A DNA stretch of 5,043 nucleotides from Rhodospirillaceae bacterium (GCA_002691085.1 NZGX01000067.1:11973-17015), one strand, 5' to 3'. Positions 1-5,043 are shown, numbered from the stretch's first letter. Translations and numbers: made by a program. The notes: generated from the sequence alone by a model not told the origin.

Positions 1-356
1 ACATTTACAATTATGCCACATCTTGCATATGTTGATTTTCCTAAGCATATAACTAAAACATCTCTTGGAATCTTAAACTTCTCCACAGTCCTTGCTAAAA
101 CAAAGCTATTGGGAGGTATTACACATATATCTGTTTTTCTATCTACAAAGCCCTGACTTGAAAAGTCCTTTGGGTCAACCACTGCATTATCTACGTTTGT
201 AAAGATCTTAAATTCATCTGAAACCCTAGCGTCGTAACCATAAGATGATAAACCGTATGATATCACCCCATGACTTGAGAGTTTTTCTGTAAAGGGGTCT
301 ATCATTGCCTGCTCATTGGCCATTCGCCTTATCCAACTATCTGGCATTACAGTCAT
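1..356 (-). CDS. dcd: dCTP deaminase, 5' part (runs off left edge)
   Basis: Dcd deaminates dCTP to dUTP and ammonia, supplying the dUTP later converted to dUMP for thymidylate synthesis; it is a cytosolic homotrimer. Reading the minus strand from the ATG at 356 gives 118 residues before the window edge, about two thirds of the usual length of 185-190. Family signatures are clear: SWIRRMA (7-13), SSYGYDARVSDEFKIFTN (37-54), VDPKDF (60-65), IPPNSFVLARTVE (80-92) and LGKSTYARCGIIVNV at the edge. Ser108 and Arg112 match Ser111 and Arg115 of the E. coli active site; the catalytic Glu (Glu138 in E. coli) would lie beyond the edge. The sequence follows the Pseudomonas/alphaproteobacterial branch rather than E. 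coli. A GGGAG Shine-Dalgarno 8 nt upstream supports this start over the in-frame Met4. The small basic gene at 402-578 lies 45 nt upstream on the same strand and is probably cotranscribed. Confidence 0.96.
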   Translation of the reverse strand, partial: MTVMPDSWIRRMANEQAMIDPFTEKLSSHGVISYGLSSYGYDARVSDEFKIFTNVDNAVVDPKDFSSQGFVDRKTDICVIPPNSFVLARTVEKFKIPRDVLVICLGKSTYARCGIIVN

Positions 357-401
357 TCTTAAAACTCCCTAAAATTACTTAAATACGAAAATAAAATTAT
401 A

Positions 402-578
402 TTATTCTATCATTTCCATCTTTTTTGTTGAAGGAACATTTGTACCCTTTAGCTGCAAGCCCTCATCTAACTCTTTATTTTTCCTCCTTGATTTTCTTCT
501 TTGGAGGTTTTTTTTAAGAGCGTCAGCAGATCTATTCCATCTCTCTAAAGATTTATTACCTGACTTTTTCATGATCAT
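402..578 (-). CDS. small basic protein of 58 residues, function unknown
   Basis: This short minus-strand frame runs from ATG at 578 (or the in-frame ATG at 572, giving 56 residues) to TAA at 402. The product is strongly basic: the stretch ALKKNLQRRKSRRKNK (20-35) is nearly all Arg, Lys or Asn, with a single Trp at 14, followed by an acidic turn (ELDEG, 36-40) and a polar tail. There are no Cys residues, signal peptide or membrane segment. Short proteins with a LxxNLxRRK core are familiar beside housekeeping genes in alphaproteobacteria, but I cannot name a family or function. RNA or DNA binding is possible from charge alone. It sits 45 nt upstream of dcd on the same strand, which suggests cotranscription. 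No clear Shine-Dalgarno precedes either start, a weakness of this call; the biased, protein-like composition favours a real gene. Confidence 0.62.
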   Translation of the reverse strand: MIMKKSGNKSLERWNRSADALKKNLQRRKSRRKNKELDEGLQLKGTNVPSTKKMEMIE

Positions 579-658
579 ATTTATTTAATAAATTAGTAAC
601 CAAGCAAGTCTACTAGAAATTATTTGAAATGCACTTAATTAATTTAAAAAACCCAAAG

Positions 659-689
659 TTGCCTCATTTCATACCTTATGGCATATATT
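659..689 (+). promoter_or_regulatory. candidate sigma70-type promoter for tRNA-Thr
   Basis: TTGCCT (659-664) and TATATT (684-689) match the -35 and -10 consensus at 4/6 and 5/6 positions, with a long 19 bp spacer. Transcription would begin near 696, leaving a leader of about 23 nt before the tRNA, which is a normal arrangement. TATAAG at 702-707 is an alternative -10 without a well-spaced -35. The flanking gap 579-718 otherwise shows only AT-rich sequence; a minus-strand promoter for the dcd pair should also lie here but I cannot place it. Confidence 0.3.
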
Positions 690-718
690 GAACTACATTA
701 TTATAAGTTAATTATTAT

Positions 719-793
719 GCCGCCGTAGCTCAGAGGTAGAGCACACCCTTGGTAAGGGTGGGGTCGCGTGTTCAAGTCACGCCGGCGGCACCA
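719..793 (+). tRNA. trnT: tRNA-Thr, anticodon GGT, with encoded CCA
   Basis: The cloverleaf folds by eye without mismatches. The acceptor stem is GCCGCCG (719-725) with CGGCGGC (783-789). The D stem is GCTC/GAGC (728-731 with 739-742). The anticodon stem is CACCC/GGGTG (744-748 with 756-760) around loop TTGGTAA, giving anticodon GGT at 751-753. The variable loop has 5 nt (761-765). The T stem is GCGTG/CACGC (766-770 with 778-782) around loop TTCAAGT. Discriminator A790 is followed by genomically encoded CCA (791-793). The anticodon GGU reads ACC and ACU threonine codons. The gene is markedly GC-rich in an AT-rich setting, as expected for a tRNA in a low-GC genome. It faces the gene ending at 801, only 7 nt away. 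Confidence 0.97.
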
Positions 794-800
794 TAAAAAA

Positions 801-1208
801 TTATTTGTTTTGCTTTAATGAACTTATGGACTCATCAATAACAAATATACTTGTTAAAAGTGCCCTTAGATGAATTGATGCGTTTAAGTTGTCTACAAGT
901 TGTGAACTTATCGAGGGTAAAGATAGAATTAAATCAACAGCACTTTTTGCTTTTCTAGCATCCTCTTCCAGAATATTGATGAAATCAAATAATTCTTCCT
1001 TTGAATCTGGCTTGAGGCCTCTTACAACTTTGGTAAAAATATCGTTTATATTCCCGAGAGTTTGACTTAGTGACTTAAGAAAATCTCTAATAGAGGGCGA
1101 CTCATTTTCCATTTCCGTCTGAACTCCTCGTGCGGCATATGCCAACATAAATTCATATGCATTCTCAATATTATCTATAGATTCAGATAAAAGTTTATCT
1201 TGTTCCAT
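801..1208 (-). CDS. conserved-looking 135-residue helical protein, unknown function, coupled to cytochrome b
   Basis: I do not recognise a named family. The product is soluble, without Cys, signal peptide or membrane span, and looks almost entirely alpha-helical. Heptad-like runs span about 5-30 (beginning KLLSESIDNIENAYEFML), 40-65 (IRDFLKSLSQTLGNINDIF) and 70-95, with a final helical segment at about 100-132, compatible with a small helical bundle. The pattern is regular enough, and the gene placement tight enough, to trust it as a real gene. Its ATG overlaps the TAA of the upstream cytochrome b gene by one base (TAATG, 1206-1210), so it is probably translated by reinitiating ribosomes and made in proportion to the cytochrome. 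That suggests an accessory or assembly partner of the cytochrome on the cytoplasmic side, but this is inference only. The stop lies 7 nt from the 3' end of the convergent tRNA-Thr. Confidence 0.82.
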   Translation of the reverse strand: MEQDKLLSESIDNIENAYEFMLAYAARGVQTEMENESPSIRDFLKSLSQTLGNINDIFTKVVRGLKPDSKEELFDFINILEEDARKAKSAVDLILSLPSISSQLVDNLNASIHLRALLTSIFVIDESISSLKQNK

Positions 1209-1834
1209 TAAAAACTCTCTTCCTTATTGACCCATAATTTATCATCATGGTTATCATCAAAGTCTTTTTTTGAAATTGATCCAAATACCATTGAACGAGT
1301 ATAAAAAAACTTTTCTGGTCTAATTGCAAAATATATATGAATAATAATGATAGAGATAAAACAAAGAGATGATAGCCCGTGAAAAACGTATATCCACCCC
1401 CATGTAGATTGATCAAAAAGATATGGGTTTCGCTCCCACAAAGGAGTATCGATCCTAACCATTAGCAATATACCTGTGATTATAGCTACCAGTGAGATAA
1501 CCGTAACGGTATTGTGAAGCAATTTTTGTGGTATTGAATATTTACCTGATTTTAATACTCTATTTCTGAAAATAGCGATAATAAAAGATCTAATTTCTGA
1601 AAAACTAATCCACATTGAAAAAATATCTTGAAAAAAGATAGACCTAATTAAATGCCAAATTATTAATATTGTAAAAATAGTTCCTGAGATCCAGTGGATT
1701 GGCACCCAATCAAATTCAATGCCAATAACAGGGGATATACCAGTAAAAATAAGCATTATCATACAAAGAGCCATTACCCAGTGAAAAATCCTATCTTGAA
1801 GCTTGTGCCTTACAATTTTGCTATCAGAAGACAT
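1208..1834 (-). CDS. di-heme cytochrome b, formate dehydrogenase gamma (FdnI)-like membrane subunit
   Basis: This 208-residue integral membrane protein has four hydrophobic helices at roughly 16-38, 48-68, 108-128 and 148-170. It aligns by eye with E. coli FdnI, the cytochrome b556 subunit that passes electrons from a periplasmic dehydrogenase to quinone. DRIFHW gives His18, IHWISG His47, the loop GKYSIPQK (97-104) matches GKYNAGQK of FdnI, VFHG gives His152 and IIHIYFA His166. These correspond to the four heme ligands His18, His57, His155 and His169, so both b hemes should be bound. The start is supported by AAGG about 6 nt upstream. No formate dehydrogenase catalytic or 4Fe-4S beta subunit is next to it; the adjacent redox enzyme is the divergent molybdenum hydroxylase starting at 2119. 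It overlaps the downstream 135-residue gene by one base. Membership of the cytochrome b561/FdnI fold is firm; the partner enzyme is inferred. Confidence 0.9.
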   Translation of the reverse strand: MSSDSKIVRHKLQDRIFHWVMALCMIMLIFTGISPVIGIEFDWVPIHWISGTIFTILIIWHLIRSIFFQDIFSMWISFSEIRSFIIAIFRNRVLKSGKYSIPQKLLHNTVTVISLVAIITGILLMVRIDTPLWERNPYLFDQSTWGWIYVFHGLSSLCFISIIIIHIYFAIRPEKFFYTRSMVFGSISKKDFDDNHDDKLWVNKEESF

Positions 1835-1938
1835 ATTTGACCTTTTTTAAGTGTTGAATTGTAACGTCAATCAAACAGGTTAAAAATTAGAGATACTATA
1901 AAAAATCCTTTAAAAAAAAGGAATCTTATAAACCAACT

Positions 1939-1951
1939 GATAACAATTATC
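1939..1951. promoter_or_regulatory. 13 bp perfect dyad, possible operator
   Basis: GATAA-CAA-TTATC is a perfect inverted repeat with 5 bp arms and a 3 bp centre, placed near the middle of the divergent region. Its size and symmetry suit a dimeric regulator. The arms are AT-rich, so chance cannot be excluded, and no regulator gene is in the window. Confidence 0.3.
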
Positions 1952-1978
1952 CGTAAATAGGACAAAGGAATCCATCAG

Positions 1979-2020
1979 ATGGTAATAGTTATAAGAAAAT
2001 TTCAGTTTTTATTTCAGTAA
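1979..2020 (+). CDS. candidate 13-residue leader peptide upstream of the Fe-S subunit gene
   Basis: ATG at 1979 opens a frame encoding MVIVIRKFQFLFQ and stopping at TAA 2018-2020. It is preceded by AAAGGA with 9 nt to the ATG, the same element and the same spacing as the Fe-S subunit gene 140 bp downstream, which makes it a better translation start than chance ORFs of this size. The peptide has three Phe and two Gln; the phased repeat of TTTCAG puts Phe-Gln immediately before the stop. The 10 bp inverted repeat 1962-1971/2026-2035 encloses it exactly. It could be a regulatory leader controlling translation of the hydroxylase, or a decayed duplicate of the gene's start region. No promoter clearly upstream of it was found, so its transcription is unproven. 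Confidence 0.35.
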   Translation: MVIVIRKFQFLFQ

Positions 2021-2031
2021 TTAAAATTCCT

Positions 2032-2061
2032 TTGTTATAAACTGTATGTGAGGGTAATAAT
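2032..2061 (+). promoter_or_regulatory. candidate sigma70-type promoter for the molybdenum hydroxylase operon
   Basis: TTGTTA (2032-2037, 4/6) and AATAAT (2056-2061, 5/6) are separated by 18 bp and would start transcription near 2068, about 50 nt before the ATG at 2119. In this AT-rich stretch other -10-like words (TATAAA at 2036-2041, TATAAC at 2071-2076) compete. If this is the only promoter, the leader ORF at 1979-2020 is not on the transcript. Confidence 0.33.
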
Positions 2062-2118
2062 CAAAACATTTATAACATAAATATGCATTAATAATAGGAC
2101 CTTAAAGGAATCTTACAT

Positions 2119-2733
2119 ATGTTAGATGACTTAAAAAACATCAAAAACCACAGATTCAATAGAAGAAAATTTATAAAAAATGTAATAGCTTCGGGTGCAG
2201 TTATATCATCAGGCGGCTATATGTTGTCAGGGTGCTCAGATAACTCCGCACCAATTTCTGGTTCAGTTGAGCGTCTGATCGTTTTAAAGGTAAATGGTAA
2301 AGATAGACCTGTGGATGTGATGCAAAATGAAACATTAGCAATGACATTGAGGTATAAGCTTGGCCTAACAGGAACTAAATTGGCATGTGATAGAGGTGAA
2401 TGTGGTGCATGCACTGTACTATTATCTGGGACTCCACATAACTCTTGCTCCACTTTAACACATAGCGTCAGAAATAGAGATATAACAACTATTGAAGGAT
2501 TAGAACAAGAAGATGGAACACTTCATCCAGTCCAACAGGCAATGATAGATGAGCTTGGTCCTCAGTGTGGTTTTTGTACACCTGGTCAAATAATGTCTGG
2601 CGTTGCTCTTTTAAATAAAAATCCAAAACCAACAAGAGAAGAAGCCCGACAAGCACTTTCGGGTAATTTATGTCGCTGCGGGGCATATGATCATTATTTA
2701 AACTCTATAATGCGCGCATCAAGGATTTCTTAA
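2119..2733 (+). CDS. Tat-exported two-[2Fe-2S] subunit of a molybdenum hydroxylase (xanthine dehydrogenase/IorA family)
   Basis: This small subunit moves electrons from the molybdenum site of the large subunit to an external acceptor. The N-terminus carries a twin-arginine signal NRRKFIK (14-20), a mildly hydrophobic stretch (21-36) and then LSGC (36-39), which fits a lipoprotein box with Cys39 as the lipidated residue. The mature part has a plant-type ferredoxin domain (about 50-125) with Cys90, Cys95, Cys98 and Cys110, and the helical [2Fe-2S] domain (about 135-200) with Cys150, Cys153, Cys185 and Cys187 in the motifs QCGFCTPG and GNLCRCGAY; all eight ligands are present. The 204-residue length equals a typical 150-165 residue subunit plus the signal. 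AAGGA lies 9 nt before the ATG. The large subunit follows 1 nt after the stop. IorA-like and PaoA-like enzymes are the nearest named relatives; the substrate is not deducible. Confidence 0.95.
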   Translation: MLDDLKNIKNHRFNRRKFIKNVIASGAVISSGGYMLSGCSDNSAPISGSVERLIVLKVNGKDRPVDVMQNETLAMTLRYKLGLTGTKLACDRGECGACTVLLSGTPHNSCSTLTHSVRNRDITTIEGLEQEDGTLHPVQQAMIDELGPQCGFCTPGQIMSGVALLNKNPKPTREEARQALSGNLCRCGAYDHYLNSIMRASRIS

Positions 2734-2734
2734 T

Positions 2735-5043
2735 ATGGCATACGAACAAGAATGGGATAATCTTGAAGGCGGAAAAAAATCTAGTTCAACTTCAGATTCA
2801 AAAGTTAAAAATAATCATATATACTTAGGAAAGGATTTTACCCCTCCTGATGTAAGAGCAAAAGTAACTGGTAAAGCAAAATATTCAGAAGATTTTCGAA
2901 AAGAAGGAATGTTATTTATTAAGTTATTGCTTAGCCCAAGACCTGCAGCAAGGGTAAAGAGAATTGACTCCAGCGAAGCGCTAAAAATGGAAGGAGTAGT
3001 GGATATACTAACTGCTGAGGATGTTGCCAATCAACCCTCACCTAAAGCTCAGATTCTTACCAATAACCCTAAATACGTAGGGGAACCAATATTGGCTATT
3101 GCAGCAGAAACAGAGTTAATTGCATCTGATGCGCTTGATAAGATTAAAATAGAATACGAAGCCATGCCATTTGTAATTGATCCATTAGATAGCCTTTTAC
3201 CTGATAGTCCGAATGTTCACGAAGAAGGAAATATTACGGAATACTTTAGAGATGCTCAAACAATAAAATGGACAGCAAGAGACTTTGCTGTAGCAGAAGC
3301 AAACAACACCTTACCCAAAGGTAAACCTCAAGGTGAATGGTCAATAGGAGATATTGATAAAGATTTTGAAAAATCAGATCTTTTAATAGAGGAAACCTTT
3401 GTTATTGCTGGACATCCACACCAAAGCATGGAGCCACGAAGCGCGTTTGCATACTGGGAAAATGGTAAGTGCTACATGCACGCTTCTTCTCAGAGTCAAT
3501 CTTTCTCTGTTCCGGGATATGCAAAATATCTTGGGATTGAGCCAGATAAATTAGTATTTATTGCTGAATTTTGTGGTGGAGGATTTGGTTCAAAAGCAAG
3601 TAATTACCCTGTGGCTACTATACCTGCATTTATGTCAAGAAAGACCGGTCGACCTTGCATGCTCAGAGCATCAAGGGCTGAAGAATATTTCCTTGGTTCA
3701 AGAAGAAATGGTTTCCAAGGGACAGTGAAGTTAGGGTTTAATAAGAAGGGACGTTTATTAGCAGCTGATATTTATGTAGTTCAGCAAAGTGGAGCAAATG
3801 ATGGGTTCCCAGATTACAGGAATGCTGGTCAAGCTCTATCATTAGTTTATACGCCAAGGTCAATGAGGTGGAGAGGTATCTCTGTTGCAACTAATACTCC
3901 AGCAACTGGAGCACAAAGGGGACCAGGACAAAACCAGCTCGCATGTATTATGGAGCCACTAATGGATAAAGCTGCAAGAGAGCTAAATATAGATAGGCTC
4001 AAAATAAGAGATATTAATGCACCTGACAGTAACTCTACCCTAACGGATAAAAAGCAAGAAGTATCAAGCGCATATATGAAAGAAGCATTGAATATCGCAT
4101 CAGAAAAATTTAACTGGTCTAAGGAAAAATTAGAAAGCGGAAAGAAAAATGGCTCTAAAGTAATTGGCATTGGCATTGGACAAGCCTTTCATCCAGGTGG
4201 AGCAACTGGTTTTGATGGCCTTGTTAGAATTACAACAGATGGTAAAGTTCATATACATACTGGCATAGGTAATTTAGGAACTTATTCCTATGCAGGTACA
4301 TCTAGAATTGTTGCTGAGGTTTTAAAATGTTCATGGGAAAACTGTGTGATTCAAAGAGGCAGAAGCACAAATAACCTCCCTTGGAACTTAGGACAATTTG
4401 GAAGTAATACGTCTTATACAATGTCTGCTAGTAATTATGCTGGGGCAATGGACCTAAAGAAAAAAATTCTCGAAATAGCAGCTACGGATCTTGGAGGATC
4501 TGTTGATGACTATGAGGTTAGAGATGATAAGGTTTTTAGAAAATCAAACTCATCAAAAAACATGTCTTTTAAAGAGATAGCCTTGTCTGCAATTGAGAAA
4601 GGTGGAAAGTATTCAGGGGATGTAGTTCCAGAGGATATAAATTCTTTGACCAAAAGTTCTGTTTCAGCACTTCGTGGAAGTGGTCTGATTGGCGTTGCCA
4701 AGGATAAAGCACCCTATGACAAAATGCCTCCTGCCCTTGCAGTTGGATTTATGAAAATAGAGCTGGACCTTGAAACTGGGAAACACGAAATACTTGATTA
4801 TGTTGGAACACCTGAGTGTGGAACCGTTATCCATCCTAAAGGCCTGGCTCATCAAGTGCGAGGTGGAGCAGTGATGGGTATTGGAATGGCCGCATTGGAG
4901 AGAATTGTCTACGACCCACAAAACGGCCTTCCTGCAAATGTAGGGTTTTATCAAGCTAAACCTCCTTCATACTTGGATGTTCCAGCACAAATGAAGGTAG
5001 ACTTTGTTGACAAACCAGACCCACAGAACCCAATGGGTGTTAG
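2735..5043 (+). CDS. molybdopterin-binding large subunit of a xanthine dehydrogenase/aldehyde oxidase-family hydroxylase (3' end missing)
   Basis: This is the catalytic subunit, expected to hydroxylate an aldehyde or N-heterocycle with water-derived oxygen at a Mo-pterin centre. 769 residues are read before the edge. The N-terminal 25 residues are polar and Ser/Lys-rich, with no signal peptide, so export as a folded complex on the Tat signal of its partner is likely. The hammerhead domain follows (about 36-150, YVGEPILAIAAE at 114-125). The Mo-cofactor domains start near 175, with HPHQSMEPRSAFAYW (227-241), FCGGGFGSK (279-287) and GAQRGPGQ (392-399). No Cys occupies the position of the CO dehydrogenase active-site motif. 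The usual GQG loop reads GNLGTYSYAG (512-521). The C-terminal part has PECG (693-696) and QVRGGAVMG (707-715). The catalytic Glu motif (GxGE) should lie just past NPMGV at the edge. AAGGA is 9 nt before the start, inside the previous gene. Comparable large subunits of roughly 750-850 residues suggest little is missing. Confidence 0.94.
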   Translation, partial: MAYEQEWDNLEGGKKSSSTSDSKVKNNHIYLGKDFTPPDVRAKVTGKAKYSEDFRKEGMLFIKLLLSPRPAARVKRIDSSEALKMEGVVDILTAEDVANQPSPKAQILTNNPKYVGEPILAIAAETELIASDALDKIKIEYEAMPFVIDPLDSLLPDSPNVHEEGNITEYFRDAQTIKWTARDFAVAEANNTLPKGKPQGEWSIGDIDKDFEKSDLLIEETFVIAGHPHQSMEPRSAFAYWENGKCYMHASSQSQSFSVPGYAKYLGIEPDKLVFIAEFCGGGFGSKASNYPVATIPAFMSRKTGRPCMLRASRAEEYFLGSRRNGFQGTVKLGFNKKGRLLAADIYVVQQSGANDGFPDYRNAGQALSLVYTPRSMRWRGISVATNTPATGAQRGPGQNQLACIMEPLMDKAARELNIDRLKIRDINAPDSNSTLTDKKQEVSSAYMKEALNIASEKFNWSKEKLESGKKNGSKVIGIGIGQAFHPGGATGFDGLVRITTDGKVHIHTGIGNLGTYSYAGTSRIVAEVLKCSWENCVIQRGRSTNNLPWNLGQFGSNTSYTMSASNYAGAMDLKKKILEIAATDLGGSVDDYEVRDDKVFRKSNSSKNMSFKEIALSAIEKGGKYSGDVVPEDINSLTKSSVSALRGSGLIGVAKDKAPYDKMPPALAVGFMKIELDLETGKHEILDYVGTPECGTVIHPKGLAHQVRGGAVMGIGMAALERIVYDPQNGLPANVGFYQAKPPSYLDVPAQMKVDFVDKPDPQNPMGV

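Larger units (their letters stand above)
1917..2112. repeat. dispersed AAAGGAATC element, three direct copies and one inverted core
   Basis: AAAGGAATC is exact at 1917-1925, 1964-1972 and 2104-2112. The core is inverted as ATTCCTTT at 2026-2033. Copies one and three share 12 nt (AAAGGAATCTTA). Copies two and three are both preceded by AATAGGAC (1956-1963 and 2093-2100), with three extra bases in the latter, and both are followed by six bases and an ATG. Copy three supplies the Shine-Dalgarno of the Fe-S subunit gene. Confidence 0.75.
1835..2118. promoter_or_regulatory. 284 bp divergent control region between cytochrome b and molybdenum hydroxylase operons
   Basis: This AT-rich gap must hold the promoters of both operons. 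It contains repeated AAAGGAAT elements (1917, 1964, inverted at 2026, 2104), a 13 bp dyad GATAAcaaTTATC (1939-1951), the shorter dyad CCATcagATGG (1972-1982), two ATTTCAGT copies 12 nt apart (1999-2006 and 2011-2018), and several GTTATAA/TTATAAC words (1988, 2034, inverted at 2070). A 13-codon candidate leader ORF lies at 1979-2020. No minus-strand promoter stands out. The density of short repeats suggests a regulator binding site or an RNA switch, but the low base complexity means some will be chance. Confidence 0.6.

Noticed and set aside
635..642. TTAATTAA palindrome in the gap before the tRNA
   Set aside because: An 8 bp all-A/T palindrome is expected by chance in such sequence.
719..793. 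tRNA gene as an integration site for a mobile element
   Set aside because: There is no duplicated tRNA 3' end, integrase or foreign-looking gene nearby.
1195..1416. Minus-strand 73-codon frame
   Set aside because: It overlaps the cytochrome b gene in another frame. The latter has four conserved heme ligands; this frame has no recognisable content.
1208..1834. Gamma subunit of a local formate dehydrogenase
   Set aside because: The fold matches, but no formate dehydrogenase alpha or beta gene is in the window, so only the family resemblance is claimed.
1900..1922. Minus-strand hairpin TCCTTT/AAAGGA followed by six T, resembling a terminator or attenuator upstream of cytochrome b
   Set aside because: The 6 bp stem has only two G-C pairs and lies in an A/T homopolymer-rich stretch, too weak to call.
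2217..2686. Two minus-strand frames (2217-2453, 2489-2686)
   Set aside because: They lie wholly inside the Fe-S subunit gene, which has all eight cluster cysteines. They are shadows.
2815..4954. Four minus-strand frames inside the large subunit (2815-3030, 3847-4176, 4510-4701, 4664-4954)
   Set aside because: The plus-strand frame is continuous from 2735 to the edge with conserved family motifs; the opposite frames show no domain.
2119..5043. Aerobic CO dehydrogenase (CoxSL) or a cytosolic NAD-linked xanthine dehydrogenase
   Set aside because: The CoxL Cys loop is absent, there is no FAD subunit, and the Fe-S subunit has a Tat export signal.

Overview
The window is AT-rich and gene-dense. 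It looks like a low-GC proteobacterium, probably a marine alphaproteobacterium or a streamlined relative. This placement is tentative. It rests on the Pseudomonas/alphaproteobacterial type of dCTP deaminase, on a tiny Arg/Lys-rich protein of a style common beside alphaproteobacterial housekeeping genes, and on overall composition. No mobile element, CRISPR array or phage gene is visible.

Left part (1-793). On the minus strand, a 58-codon basic protein (402-578) precedes the 5' part of dcd, dCTP deaminase, which runs off the left edge. On the plus strand a complete tRNA-Thr(GGU) with encoded CCA lies at 719-793.

Middle (801-1834, minus strand). A four-helix di-heme cytochrome b resembling the formate dehydrogenase gamma subunit FdnI is translationally coupled (TAATG overlap) to a 135-residue all-helical protein that I do not recognise.

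Divergent control region (1835-2118). It is rich in short repeats. The element AAAGGAATC occurs three times in direct orientation, and its core AAAGGAAT once more inverted. Two direct copies sit at the same distance from an ATG: one starts the Fe-S subunit gene, the other starts a 13-codon candidate leader ORF. The inverted copy can pair with either Shine-Dalgarno copy, so the layout resembles a translational attenuator. This is a prediction from sequence only.

Right part (2119-5043, plus strand). A two-gene operon encodes a xanthine dehydrogenase/aldehyde oxidase-family molybdenum hydroxylase. It consists of a Tat-exported, possibly lipid-anchored two-[2Fe-2S] subunit and a molybdopterin-binding large subunit truncated by the right edge. 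No FAD subunit lies between or upstream of them. The most economical reading is a periplasmic, membrane-associated hydroxylase. Its electrons would pass from molybdenum through two [2Fe-2S] clusters, and possibly into quinone through the divergently encoded cytochrome b. The link between the two operons is inferred from adjacency, and the substrate cannot be read from the sequence.
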